Assembly (NCBI RefSeq): GCF_947172395.1
Contig: NC_069084.1
Coordinates: 7,875,107-7,939,106, forward strand
Length of the DNA stretch: 64,000 nt
Direction: 5' to 3'
Source of the DNA: Bicyclus anynana
Taxonomy: Eukaryota > Arthropoda > Insecta > Lepidoptera > Nymphalidae
Notes under the pieces: model-generated
The model's input: only the letters and a program-made list of their open reading frames with translations
What the model was told of the DNA's origin: nothing
The model's database searches: none
In this document: positions 1 to 12,639 of the stretch, in pieces
How the letters are laid out: each line of letters starts with the position of its first letter
Numbering within the stretch: position 1 is the stretch's first letter
Made by a program: the position numbers and the translations under genes

Positions 1-586
1 TTCACAACGATATTTTATACTAAAGACAAGAAACTAACGCATCAAAACTAAGGCAGACAATTGTGCTAATTGTCTTAATTTCATTTACTCGCTTATTAAA
101 CAAAGAAAGTTATTTAAACACATAAATATTGTCTACAATGTCGAGTTGTGTGTTTAGGAAGTATAAAAACTATACATATATGTAGGGTAAGTAAACATAA
201 AATTGTGCATGTGTGCGCTCAGTGGAGATGCTAAATTCAGATCACTTTTTGCGGTGATTTTGTGGGCACGTAGCATATCTATAGTATAAAATAATCATTG
301 TTTGTGTTGGAATAAGCAAAACTACATGTCTATTATACAATACTAGCCAGTAAAAAGTATCTATATTGTTTATTTAAACTGCCATCTCTCGTTCATTCAA
401 GTGTCATATTATCTGTCATTATCTTATTTTTCAAGTGATCTGCAATTCACTATATTTTACAAATATTAATAAACAGATAGTCAAGCAGTGCTTTAATGTG
501 TTTTCTTTCATCTCGAGAGTCCAAATTCTAACAGTTTGTTTATCACTTTTTTGTCAATTATTATTATACATATATATACTGCATAC

Positions 587-3500
587 CTTTTCCTGTTGTG
601 GATACTCGGTGTTGTGTTGCTGTTGAGCTCTGGATGCAGCCAAAGTCGCCAGCTCGGACATGTTCACGTACACGGCTTGAGGCATTTCTGCTGCAAACAA
701 CAACTTTTGTTGTACCACGTGTTCCAGGAGTGTGACGTTATAGTCCGTGCCATAGAGACTGGCAATAAAGGGAGACTCGAGCTCAGCAATGAGACGAATA
801 CGGTTTATTAACGATTATTATTTATTTATACATATAATTCTAATCTGATGCTGTCTACCTCTGTCTACACATCGAATAGTGCACGAGTGGTTACCTTTAG
901 CGAGGTGCGGCGGCAAGGAGGAAGGCTTGGCGGGCTTGAACTCGGCGTGCACCGTGTTAGCGTTGGTCTTGGCGGGCACAGTCGGCCTCTCCAGTGATGA
1001 ACATCTCTGACAAAAACACACGTTCATTAATAAATACCATAAAGTTTTTCTATGGCAACCGTCCAACTCCATTAGATCAGTTCCGTACCAAATAATATTT
1101 CATTTTAATTGATTATGAAACACGGCTAAAACTCACGTGATCGTGATAATCAATTAATATGAATAACACTCACGATAGTTAAAAATCTAATATTTTATTG
1201 TTTATAAATTTTGAGAATACCCAATGCAACTTTATACTCGTGTGAGTCCCATCAAATGTCATGATAACTTCCTTTAGCTAAATTAGAATTCAGTTTCCAA
1301 CATTCGATCCTTACATACAAGCAAGGTATGTTTAACACGCCAGAATAACATGTGGTTAATGTATAACTAGTAAAATGATTGGAAAAACAACAGACAGTGT
1401 AAAAAAAATTAAAAATTCTGAAAAACTCTCGATCAAATCATCAATATTATCTTTCAGTGCGCTTTCATTTGAGACCCCACTCGAGTATATTTGCAGACAT
1501 TCGGTTATTCTTCCTCTCTTTCACCCCCCACAACTTTTAAACGGCTCAACCGATTTTCATCAAACATGTATAAAAACATTCGCACATAAGTCACCTTTCA
1601 TTAAAAAAAAACTAAATTGAAATCGCATTATTCTGGAGATAAGGGCTGGAAAAACATGACCGGGGGAACAAGATCCCCGCGTCTTACCCGGGCGAGGAGG
1701 CATAGCCTCAAGGCCCGTACCCCCACCTGGATTTTTATCCGGGCGGAGATGAGGAGATGACCTGCCTGCTGGGAGATAAGGTACCACAGAAAAACCGACA
1801 CGTCAAACTTATAACACCCCTCTTTTTGCGTCGAGGGTTAAGTCATAAAACAGATATTAACACCAATAGGATTACGTTTAAAGCATGACTTACAGTAGGT
1901 AACGGTGGTCTGGCATATATGGCCTCGCGACTCGTAGTCTCTGTGAATGTGTGGACGCTCAGCGCCGGTCTGGGGTGACCGCGTTCTGATGCTGAAATAT
2001 CATTTAAATATTAATAAATTTTGCTGGTGGGAGGCTGTGGCTAGTTACCACCCTACCGTATAGGCGTATATAGCGGGGGGTCGGGTAGGTCGTGTCCACC
2101 CTAGAATGGACCTGTGCCCACCCTAGGATTCTAGACTACCAATATGGAATTCTATTATGATACTAATAATGGATTAGATGTTGGGGTCCAGGCCCACCCT
2201 GAAAGGAAAAGACATACCCAGGAAATAATCCTCGATACGCCAATGCTACCGGCAAAAACGTACCGCCAAGCTATTTAGCGTTTCGGTACGATGTGTTGAA
2301 ACAGAAAGGGGTGTGGATTTTCATCCAACTCTTAACAAGTTGGGCCGCTTCCATCTTAGATTGCATCACTACTTACAATCAGGTGAGATTGTAGTCAAGG
2401 ACTGACTTGTAAATATTAATAAAAAAAAAATAACTACTAGCAAACGCCCGTGACTTCGTCTGCGAAAATTCTATGCAATTTTGAATAATCGTTCTGGCTG
2501 CCCAATTACCAATACGCATAACATGCACGCCATAACAAATCTTATGAAAACAAAATCCCAAGACAACTAATGCCAATATATTATTGCTGTCTCCTTCGTC
2601 TCATGGCAACGACTGAGAGAGCGATATTTCCGGTTAGGCCGCTATTGGTCGACTATGTCTTTTGCTTTTCAACAGGTGTATTGTGTCACGCATCGTAGGC
2701 CTACAGGCGATGAATCAACACCATAGACTCATCAACACATGACTTGTTGTATTTAAAAATTTAATTTTCACTAAGTATCGAAATCTAAGAAAAAATAAAG
2801 CTATCCAGAAATAAAGGAGATGTCCTAAAATTGCCCCAGGTGAAATAAAAAAAAAAAACAATTACTTAACTTACAATTTTTATATTGAAAGATATAAATA
2901 GTAATCTAAGAAATAGCGGGGTTTTAAAATCATTTTAATTTTTACTTTCTAGAAATGAGATGGAGGTATCTAGGATTAGAAACAAAATTTTTAATTAATC
3001 TAGACATTACAATCAACCCAAAGGTAAGTTTGATTGTAACTTTTTTTGTCTGGGGCAAACAATGTATGGAGAGTGGGACATCTCCTTTAAAGTAAACTAT
3101 TCTACCGTTCTTACCTCCAGATATAGTGTGTGGTCTTCCTCCCATTATAGCAGAGGCTGCCCTTTCGAATTGCGCCGTGTCTTTCAGATCGGGCCAAGTA
3201 GCTGACGCTGAAAAAGGAAACGGAAATACAACTAAAATTATATTCATCATCATTATCAGCCTATAAATAATGAATGAAAATCATTAACACGGCTGGGCAC
3301 GTCCACGGAATTATGAATACTCTGGAATTCACTTCTTAGTGTTAGCTTATACGCTATAGCTTATATAGCGTATGTTCTGTGTTCGACTTTCTCATTTTCT
3401 ATAAAATTAATAAATATAATAGTTAAAAAAAATTAAAAAAACAGGCTTTCAGCACGCACAAAAAATTACAAATGGAGATTTTTCGTATTCCTGACAGCAA

Positions 3501-6500
3501 ACCCTTTCATTTGATACCCATATCATGGGGGTGCATTTCAGCCAGTCCGCCATCTTTGGAAGGCCGCTATATTGGATTTGTAATGACGTTTCTTAGCTAG
3601 TCATATATTGTGATCACAACTCAGAGCGTGTGCAAAATTTCATCCTAATCGAAGACCAGGAAGTGGATCAAATTAAGATTTCAAGATTTTTACATACATA
3701 GTCAGTTACAAGTGAAGCTAATATAAGCGTGTTAAAAATTGAGAAGACATATACCATGGGTAAGTGTATCTATAGTAGTATAGTATGTTTGGAAGATAGT
3801 AGGTTTCAAGGGTCCAGATCTTCCGGAGCCTGCGATAGCCCGACCTACCAATTTGTAGATTGGCTCTTAGTCCATATCTGTAAGTGTAAGCTGGTTCTAA
3901 TGAGTATGATCAAATACTCACCAACGTTGCCCATGACGTCGTTGGCGTCGTCGATATTGTCTTCGTCGTTGGTCTTGGAGGGAGTGACGCATTCACTACT
4001 TACGCTCTGATTGTCGGAACCCTAGAAAAATTTATCATTACATTAAAAAAAAAACTCAAAAGGTGTTCGAAGAAATTTGTTTTTAAAATACTTATACGTA
4101 TTATACGTATATAATACTTATACGTATACTCGCATCTAGGTAATCACATCATTATAAAGGTAAAATTTTGTGTGTGTTTGTTCTTCTATGCGCTGCGACT
4201 ACTGAAGCGATTTGGCTGAAATTTGGAATGAAATATATTTTACTGTGGATTACTTTACATTTCTGAAAAATCCATGATCCCCGCGGGATTTGCAAAAAAC
4301 TGAATTCCACAAAATAAAACAAGTAATTAATAATATAATCATGGAGGAAGAGGAGATATGAAACTTAAACCCACTACGATCCCCCGAGTCATTTTGCAAG
4401 GAAAAGATATGGTACCAAAATTTTCTTAGGCAGACACATATAGGACAGATATTTTTGCAGATGATAATTGTTTGGTGGCTTGTTGAAAATAGAAGAAATT
4501 TAACGAATACAAAATAAATTTTTGGGAAAAAAAAAATAAAAATTGGAAAAAAAGAAAGTATTTAACAAAAAAAGCAACAAAAATTAAAAAAAAAAAAACA
4601 AAATTACGTTGTCAACGTAGAGCGACGGTCGTTGGAGCGCGTCCTGGGATCGGAACCCAGAGTCCGCGCTGCACACGCTCGCCAACCGAGAGCCGGACTA
4701 CAGGAGACAAAACAAAACAAAACAAAACATAAACAATAATAAAATAAAAAACAAAATAATAATAAAAACAATCACAACATATCTACAACATCTACAACAA
4801 TAGTTGAACAGTATAATAATAAAATATTTTTATAAAAAATAAAATAAAACAAATGAAAAATAAATACAAGGAGGACCATAGAACTATTTTGGCTAATCTA
4901 GTTCTAGCTAGTACTTAGTCGGATCGAACTATAGACCTAGATTTCAATGACATTCTTTCATTTCTTACCCAATATTTGTGATTTTAAATGGCAACGTTTA
5001 CAAATAACTGTAAACGTTGCCATATAAAATGTATGATACCGATTTTTTTCTGATGCGTCACGACACGACGCTTTCTGTCCATCGCAACTGGTATAATTAA
5101 GTCGATTTTGGTTTTAAAGTGGGCCAAGCGTTTCGCCATCACTAGCTTTTAATGTATTAATTGATTTATATCAACATACCTGTGAAAGTCCACGAAGGGA
5201 GTCCGGTACAGTCGCAGGCGCCGGAGTGAGACTCGATGACGCGCTCGATATGGGCGTAGAACAGCTTACTGTTGATCCTGACACACCTAATTTACAGTAA
5301 TTTGTAATTTATTAATAGTTACTTGTTCAACAAGCAAAGCAAAGTTCGTTTTATGCTTCGAGCGCCAAGTTTGAATCCCGAGCAGGAGATGGATTGTATA
5401 ATTGCAATAGCAAATAGCAAGTGTTTTTTCCACATCGATCTACAGTTAATGGGGCTAACTCATCAATCCCAAGGTTGTGCAAATTATATAATCAGCTAAG
5501 TGTCACTGATATTTATATTGGCTCTTTAGCCAAATTCCGTAATTCGGTAAATTTAGAATTAAGTAATAAGTAATCTGATTTATGTTGTATAGTTCTGTAT
5601 TTAAGATTAAGTATCCTAATAATATATTATAAATAGATTAGATAGATTAGATAGATTAGATACCTATAAATAGATTTGCATTTTATCTTTCTGCTCCTTG
5701 CATTTATGTTTAATAATTGTATTATTTGTATGTCTGTTGGTAGACCAAATAAAGAGAAATAAAAAAAAATCTATTAGGTTAGAATCCTGAGCCTTGTGAG
5801 GGATTCAAAGGCACACACAAATTTTTATGCCGCAACCACACAATACTAGGCCTATGCTAGATGACTTGCGCTCAAAATCGACAAAATAAGGAGCAGTAAG
5901 CAGAACAAGGAACATGAAAAGCAACAGGACGTGAGCACACGACGTCGCTACTCTTTGAGTGTGTGGTAGGCTCGTTTAAAAGTTATGATGTAGTATCGCT
6001 TACCGTGCTGGTCCGAGCACTGGCTGGTGAGGGAGGATATGGACGTGAGGGAGGACTTGCGGCTGCCGAGTCTGGACGAGGCGGAAGGCGAGTGCGGGGC
6101 AGAGCCGCTCTCCGCCCAACCGCTGTAGCAGGACTTCACGTCGCATATCACCTGCAATTGGACATATTATGTTTGTTAGGGAACTCTCAAATACAGTATT
6201 TTGTTAAATCTGCTTTTATTTTTGTGTTAAAATAGTATTTTGCTGCATCATTGGTCCTGTGATTAGCTAGTTCAATGAGGTCCAGGGTTCGATAAACAAA
6301 AAAAATACGTTTTTGAGATTTTTCTTACAGCTCCTGCGCCTGATCTTTCATCGGTCATGACGGTCTGCCATCTCATCGAACTATAAGAGTGAGGGAATAG
6401 AGCGTGCACCTGTGCTTGCGCACACAGTTGTGCACTATAATATCTCCTGCGGGAGCATATTATTAAAAAAATTTAATAAAAAAAATTCAACCGACTTCCA

Positions 6501-9500
6501 ACTCAAAAATTAACCTAAACTAAAATGCAAAAAATAACATCTTACCTATGTGCTACCTTCTGATCTGTTTGAAGGCGGTGCCAAGCCAGTGATGTTTTAA
6601 TTTAAGCCGTTTAAATTACAAAATTTCTGTGGTTCTTTCAGAAACGGCTTTAATTAAAACATTACACTAGATTGGCACCGCCTTCAAACTGATCAGAAGG
6701 TAGCACATAGGTAAGATGTTATTTTTTGCTTTTTAGTTTAGGTTAATTTTTGAGTTGGAAGTCGGTTGAATTTTTTTTATTAAAATTTTTATTTTTTAAT
6801 TTTTAGTGTTAGTACACCTACTGAGTGTGAACAAAAATTAATAATCAATTAGTTGAAACGTTATTTTTTTATAATAAGTATCTAAGTCCTACAATCCCAA
6901 TTTTAAAAATACTACCTTAACTCATTACTCCCCCTTTATCTACACGTAATATGAATATTCAGAAATACGTGAAAGGTGACTGTCCTCCGTCTTCATCACC
7001 AGACCCCCTATGCAGTCACAATCCATATGGTTGGATAGTTCTCATCAATATAAAATTAAATCAAGTCTAAACACAAGGTAGCTACTGTGAACCGTCGAGG
7101 AGTTCCCTTAACTCTCCTTCATCTTCGTCACCAGACCCCTAATACAGTCACAACCTATCCTGGTGGTAAGTTCTCATCAATACAAAATTATCAAGTCAAA
7201 ACACAAGGTAGCTACTGTGAACCGTCGAGGAGTTCCCTTAACTATCCTTCGTCTTCATCACCATACCCCTAATACAGTCACAATCCATCTAGGTGGAAAG
7301 TTCTCATCAATACAAATTTATCAAGTCCAAACACAAGGTAGCTACTGTGAACCGTTGAGGAGTTCTCTTAACTGTCCTTCGTCTTCATCATCAGACCCTT
7401 AATACAGTCACAACCCATCTAGGTGGAAAGTTTTCATCAATACAAATAAATCAAGCCCAGACAAAAGGTACCTGCTGTAAATCCTTGACGAGTTCCATCG
7501 TCTGTGTTTTGGCTCCATCATCAGACCAACTCCAGACCTTCATAAAATTGTAGTGGTTTAAAATACCTTATGGAAACACTAACAAACGCACTAGCCCTAC
7601 AATTTTCGAAAGTTCCCCTCGATTTCTCCAGGATGCCATCATCAGATCCTGAGATGAAAAAAATGGGACCACCCTGGAATCAAACCCTTCAAAATAAAAA
7701 AAGAATTTTCAAAATCGGTCCACAAATGACGGAATTATCGCTGGACATACATAAAAAAAAAAAAAATAACATACATACAGTCGAACGTAGAACCTCCTCC
7801 TTTTTGGAAGTCGGTTAAAAATAGTATTTGTTCCTTGATTATAGTAACGCTATCTCATACAGTAAAAAGATGCGTAAGTACGAACGCAGTCATTTTAATA
7901 ATAGTTTCTTCTCTCTGCCAGTGCCACCTCCTATCGGAGGTTAGCAATAATTAAGGCTAATTTAACTTTATTCACTGCTGCTCGAAACAGTGGTCTGGTG
8001 CTCATATTGAACCAATATATTCACAGATGAGATAAGGGGTTGTAACGCCAACAACTTCCCAATTTCAGGCTGAGACTTAGAACTTCGAACCCAAAATATT
8101 GCGATTTTTAACTACATAGGCTAACCACTGGACCAACGAGATATTCTTTCATAGACGAGTGTAACGCCATCTAATAGAGCCGTGAGGAGATGAGTAATAG
8201 ACACAAGAGTAGTCGATATAACAATGAAACTTTTATACTTTTTCTTTAGTTCTTGGGGATTTTTGACATGTTTAAGAAACATCTGACTAACACTCATTCA
8301 TCAAAGCAAAATAACAGAAAGAGAAGTTAAAAAAAATATAATCTTTTCAACATAAAAATGGAACCGAATACAAAGACGCAGGTATTTCAGTTATTTTGAT
8401 TTAAACAAAAAATTACTAAAACGATTTTTATGAAAATGAAATGAGACGAACCTGAAAGTATATTAAACAAAAAAAAAAATTAAAACTAGTTAATAAATGA
8501 CGAAGATATGAGGTAACAAACCTTTAAAAAAACATCATACGCGTCTTGAGTAATTGAGAACCTCCTCCTTTTTGAATTTGGTCAAAAAAGGTTGGAAAAA
8601 GAAATCACCTGTAAGCTAGCAGCTGATAGGCTCCGCGGCTCGGAGGTTTGTCGCGACAGCTGCTCGGTGCCTTCTTGCAAATGGCCGAGCTCCGCTAGCA
8701 TTGCCACTTCACTTTCCTGCAACATTTCGCGTTTCAATGAGTCGACTTTGATTGATTGATTGATTTGAATGATTGACTCGATTGATTGATTCCTAGAGGA
8801 TGTCTGTCAAACAGATTATATTATCATACTACTACCTGAAAAGCAGTAGGATCATAATTAAGCTCATAATTCCATCACATTGTCTCTGTGAAAGTTGGTT
8901 GCGTTTTTCGCTACATGAGCATCTTCAGTCAAGAGTGAATATGCACATATAAGGAAAACGTGTTCCTTACCGACTGACATAACTGCGGCCAAGCACTGGC
9001 CTGAATAATGCAAAAAAATGGTTAATTGTTGTCATGCTGTTTGCTCTGTGGCTTAAGTTTAACATAACTAAATTATGAACATATTTAAAGTGTACTGACC
9101 ACAGAACAGACATCGCTAAAAGCTAACGCTGTGGTATTGACGCATTTGCGTATTTTTATTTTTAGTTTCTAACGTCATAAACATACGGAAAAACAGTTAT
9201 TAATATTATATAGCTTTGATCTGGATTTCGCCCGCGTGACTTGAAAAACACGACACGTTTCCGTTTCGACATTTCAAACAATTATCGTCATAAATTCCAA
9301 TTAATCTACACAAACTCATGACAAATAATATTACACTACAATCTTCCTCATATCTCACTCTACATAACGTTAAGAATTAGTAGTAGTTTTACAGTTAATC
9401 GAGAACACGACGGAAGATTTTGTTTTATAACATGTTTAGATTATTGATTTTGTCATGATTTCGAGGAAAACTAGCACAGTTATCATTCTGTTCTGGCGGG

Positions 9501-12424
9501 GATTCGACGGAACTCCACAAAACGGCCAGGGGCCCATAGCTAGCCTATAGGTTCCGTCGAAGCAAAGGTCTTCGGCAGCTTGCGTTTCACAGCGTGCCGA
9601 CTCGCCTCAACGAATAATTGCGATAGCTTAACAACAAGAAAAATAACGCTACCCGTTAACGGTACACCGGCGGCGACAATCGCCGCGGCGTGCTACCAGA
9701 GGTGAATATGTGTAGGTATGAAAGAAGGTGTCGGTTAGTGTCGATATATGTCACAAACCACGGCGAACAATGTTCCAAAGCGGCAATACGCCACAATGAA
9801 CCGCGTGCGCCGATGTTACAACTCACTACACTTGCTCACTATTCAAATAGTCTGATGTTATAAAAGCCGTTTTCATTAAATCATGATCTTTCAATGATTG
9901 CTTCAACAAAGTAATAATTTAATCTATACTAATATTATAAAGCTGAAGAGTTTGTTTGGTTGAATCGGACCAGATAGTTCCTGAGATTTCAGGAACTACT
10001 GGTCCGATTTGAAAAATTCTTTCAGTGTTAAATAGCCCAATTATCGATTGTGAGGCTATATATTATCCCCGTATTCCTACGGGAACGGGAACCACGCGGG
10101 TGAAACCGCGCGGCGTCAACTAGTGACACAATAACGTTCAACGTTCCCTAACTCACCACCACAGGGCTAAGCAAAGACACGAAGTGACAGAAGCGGCTTC
10201 TCTCCTCGATAAGGGCCGCCTTCACTGCCTTCTCCTCCATTTCCTCGAGTTGTTGTTTTCGCTCTTGTATATCCTGTATACAAATTAATTTCACAGTCAA
10301 GTTTCACTCCCGAAAATTATCCGTTTTTTTATTCCTTACAACTTAGCCCTTGACTACAATCTCACCTGATGGTAAGTTATAATGCAATCTAAGATAAAAT
10401 CGGGCTAACTTGTAAGGAGGAGTATGAAAATCCACCCCCTTTCGGTTTCTACATGACATCGTACCGGAGCACTAAACCGCTTTGCCGGTAGGGTGGTAAC
10501 TAGCCACGGCCGAAGCCTTTTACCAGCCAAAATAATATCTATACTAAGATTATATATATAAGAAATTAATGTGTAAACCTACCTATTCAATGAATTCCAG
10601 TATGAAAAATTGTATACAATCCGATTAAGAACTATGAACAAAAAATACCAACTATAGTGACGACAATAAGACGTAGATACATTATAAGTTTTTATTAAGA
10701 CACACATCAAAAAAACTTAAAGTTCACACAAAATAACATAATGTACGAGTATGTATGTGTCTATCATAATTTAAACAAATACCTATATAATTAATATTTA
10801 TAATTATAATAACAAGGAAAACTGAACAAATCTCGTTGTATTACGTCCACTCACGTGATCAACATATTTGTTCCATGAATGCAAACAATTAATGATTTAA
10901 AAGCAGGATTACTCATCTATTTACCTATATATGCATAAATGTAAATTAATTAAAACAATTTTAGGTATTTGTAATTGGTTACTATTTACAGTAGAACCCG
11001 TTTAATACGATTTCGCAGGGACCCAACTAAAAACGCGTCTTAGACGGGAAAGCGTATTAAACGGGATAAGAGTGAAAAATATAATGTACACATATACATA
11101 GTTATAAAATTTAGTGTATTTGGTGTAAAAACTACCTTATTATGCTACATAAAGTAATCACTTATTCTGGTATGACAAAAATATTTTGATACATTAGCGA
11201 TTACGAAATTTTAAATTGAATTTTACAGCCAGGGACGCTTGCACTCGCGGCTAAGAGATGATGTTACCTGCAGGCGCACGTCGGGCGCGGCTCGCCTCGC
11301 CTTGCGCGCGTGCCGCTGCGCGTCGTGCACGCGACGCCGCAGCTCGGCGCGAGCACGCTTGCACTCGCGATTTAGGGATGATGTTACCTGCAGGCACACG
11401 TCGGCGCGTCGCTTAACGTCGGGCGCGGCTCGCCTCGCCTTGCGCGCGTGCCGCTGCGCGTTGTGCACGCGACGCCGCAGCTCGGCGCGAGCACGCTTGC
11501 ACTCGCGATTTAGGGATGATGTTACCTGCAGGCACACGTCGGCGCGTCGCTTAACGTCGGGCGCGGCTCGCCTCGCCTTGCGTTCGTGCCGCTGGGCGTC
11601 GAGCACGCGGCGCAGATCAGCGCAAGCACGCTTGCATTCACGGCTTAGAGATGATGTTACCTGCAGGCACACGTCGGCGCGTCGCTTAACGTCGGGCGCG
11701 GCTCGCCTCGCCTTGCGCGCGTGCCGCTGCGCGTCGTGCACGCGGCGTCGCAGTTCAGCGCGGGCACGTTTACACTCTCGCGCGTGCTCACGGCTCAGCG
11801 CGCCGCCGCCGTTGCAACCGCGGCGCCATTCGTCGGCGCGCTCCGACAGCGGCGTTATAAGGCGGTCCATTAGTGTGCTGGAATATTATGAAGTTATGCG
11901 ATCAATAACAGCCGATGGACTTGTAAGACTTGGGTCTATTTTGGTAGGGACTCTGTCCGTCCATAATCCAACTATTTAGAGTCAATAGCTTGATGTTGTT
12001 AGTCTAATTCGTGGGAGAATCGACCAATACTTGGCCTTCCACTGCGGAGTTACAAAACCAACGCCTCTGTCCAATGTCATTTCATCTTTGACTCGTTGAG
12101 CGTATGTGGCGGTAACCTCACTTCTAATTCAATCATGTAAACATACTCTGAGCAAAGCTTTCTCTTCCAAGTTTTTGGCTACTGCTTTAAATAGGCTTTA
12201 AATAGGCTGCTTTAAACAGGCTGCTAAAATAAAGGAATATTTTTAAACAAATTTTTGTCAGATAGAATTCTCCGAACCGTTAAAATAGAATAAATATCAT
12301 TTAAATAAAGTAATTAATTAAATCTATATATGAGCTCACCTGATAAAGGTCTTCATTCGGCTCTCTATAGCTCTGTGTCGTAAACATACTCGTGTCAAAG
12401 CTGTGCCGATCTCTTTTGTTGCTC
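587..12424 (-). CDS. mim: Missing-in-metastasis (MTSS1-like) I-BAR protein, partial, 11 exons
   Basis: Exons in transcript order: 12424-12340, 11877-11661 (first donor), 10273-10157, 8716-8609, 6151-6004, 5277-5180, 4021-3922, 3207-3115, 1991-1894, 1006-895, 781-587. All have AG/GT borders, and phases agree for every junction except the last. Recognisable I-BAR (IMD) pieces are ATKEIGTALTRVCLRHRAIE, the HARECKRARAEL helix, and EKAVKAALIEERSRFCHFVS. They are followed by the conserved post-IMD SRKSSLTSISSL segment and a Ser/Pro-rich tail with SSLERPTVPAKT and VYVNMSELATLAASRAQ. Members of this family bend PIP2 membranes and bind actin through a C-terminal WH2 motif; that motif is not in the window, so the 3' end lies off the left edge. 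The first ~60 I-BAR residues were not found and should lie further right. The junction between exon 1006-895 (ends phase 1) and 781-587 (needs phase 0 or 2) does not match, so that last join is uncertain. Confidence 0.88.
1445..1850 (-). repeat. Same unclassified repeat, interrupted by a GC-rich insert
   Basis: TCGAGTATATTTGCAGACATTCGG to AAATTGAAATCGCATTATTC is the reverse of the 42.9 kb repeat, as is ACACGTCAAACTTATAACACCCCTC (1800-1825). Between them, 1630-1795 is a GC-rich segment (GGCATAGCCTCAAGGCCCGT, CCCCACCTGG) with no counterpart there. Confidence 0.55.
2022..2412 (+). mobile_element. SINE family 2 body with an internal insertion, in a mim intron
   Basis: GCTGGTGGGAGGCTGTGGCT ... 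CTAGTTACCACCCTACCG is followed by about 180 bases of foreign sequence (GGGGGGTCGGGTAGG ... CCAGGCCCACCCTG). The family then resumes with CGTACCGCCAAGCTATTTAG, CCGCTTCCATCTTAGATTG and GTGAGATTGTAGTCAAGG. Confidence 0.6.
4605..4705 (-). mobile_element. Another tRNA-like SINE head in a mim intron
   Basis: In reverse: GGCTCTCGGTTGGCGAGCGT, then CTGGGTTCCGATCCCAGGAC (box B). It is followed by a long A/T-rich tail on the same strand (4500-4610 in + coordinates). The head differs from both families above. It is not a foldable canonical tRNA gene as far as I can tell. Confidence 0.45.
6461..7820 (+). mobile_element. Hairpin-plus-tandem-repeat element, copy 1 (mim intron)
   Basis: It opens with an inverted repeat of about 150-base arms (6475-6600 against 6640-6790; CAACCGACTTCCAACTCA pairs with GAGTTGGAAGTCGGTTG). 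About four tandem units of ~115-120 bases follow, each with CACAAGGTAGCTACTGTGAACC and AGTTCTCATCAATACAAA. A unique stretch with CAGGATGCCATCATCAGATCC leads to the end AACCTCCTCCTTTTTGGAAGTCGGTT. It has no coding capacity. The short open frames in it are repeat artefacts. Confidence 0.75.
8739..8790 (+). repeat. GATT microsatellite next to a mim exon
   Basis: (GATT)n with point changes, 25 bases upstream (in mim orientation) of the exon 8716-8609. Confidence 0.8.
8820..9190 (-). repeat. Dispersed repeat in a mim intron, reverse of 29.1-29.35 kb
   Basis: CATTGTCTCTGTGAAAGTTGG/TTGCG and TTTTTAGTTTCTAACGTCATAA recur as complements at 29310-29335 and 29172-29195. Family and ends unknown. Confidence 0.5.
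9923..10124 (+). mobile_element. Lep1-like non-autonomous Helitron in a mim intron
   Basis: 5' end TCTATACTAATATTATAAAG; 3' part GGGAACGGGAACCACGCGGG, TGAAACCGCGCGGCGTCAACTAGT. TC start and CTAGT end fit Helitron termini, with a small GC hairpin just before the end. It contains a local palindrome CAGATAGTTCCTGAGATTTCAGGAACTACTGG. Confidence 0.75.
10335..10540 (-). mobile_element. SINE family 2 body fragment in a mim intron
   Basis: CTTAGCCCTTGACTACAATC, CGGGCTAACTTGTAAGGAGG, CCCCTTTCGGTTTCTACATGAC and GGTGGTAACTAGCCACGGCC are in the antisense order of family 2. No tRNA head. Confidence 0.7.
11223..11784 (-). repeat. In-frame tandem array inside the mim I-BAR exon, duplicating the splice donor
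   Basis: Four GC-rich copies of the 3' half of the I-BAR exon lie in tandem. The donor string CTGCAG|GTAACATCATC (minus strand) recurs with its + strand core at 11263, 11383, 11521 and 11656, giving units of 120, 138 and 135 bases, all multiples of three. Each unit reads RECKRARAELRRRVHDAQ ... DVKRRADVCLQ and then runs through the donor as VTSSLSRECKR with no stop. The 120 unit lacks six residues (KRRADVC region) and the 135 unit one. The array ends in a truncated copy (SRECKRPWL, then a stop). The copy nearest the exon start is the orthologous one; the others carry about 20 bases of former intron between units. Confidence 0.9.
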
Positions 12425-12639
12425 CTGTAACAAATAGATATAGATAATATAGTAAAATAGTTAATAAGATAAACGGTGGGTTTATGAAACTTTGCAACGG
12501 GAGAATAATAGGTTGAAAAACATGCTACCTTCCATCTGATAATCTTTTAAGACTGCTTCTGTGGTCTTGTGGTTTTGCGATCCTGAGGTCGGTTCCGGTC
12601 ATTGAAAACCGAAATTGAAAATCATGAATTGTAGGGTTC

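Noticed and set aside
7080..7480. CRISPR-like array of ~115-base repeats
   Set aside because: Units are contiguous without spacers, in a eukaryotic genome, and belong to a mobile element family.
7087..7818. Repetitive short open frames (SSIQNYQ..., SSSSPYP...)
   Set aside because: They are translations of the tandem units and end of hairpin element copy 1; no start context, no family.
9480..9840. GC-richer segment in a mim intron considered as an exon
   Set aside because: No open frame with good splice borders on the minus strand and no MTSS1 similarity.
11239..11979. 246-codon plus-strand open frame of Arg/Ala/Cys-rich repeats
   Set aside because: It is the antisense shadow of the mim I-BAR tandem array, open only because the array is GC-rich and made of 3n units.
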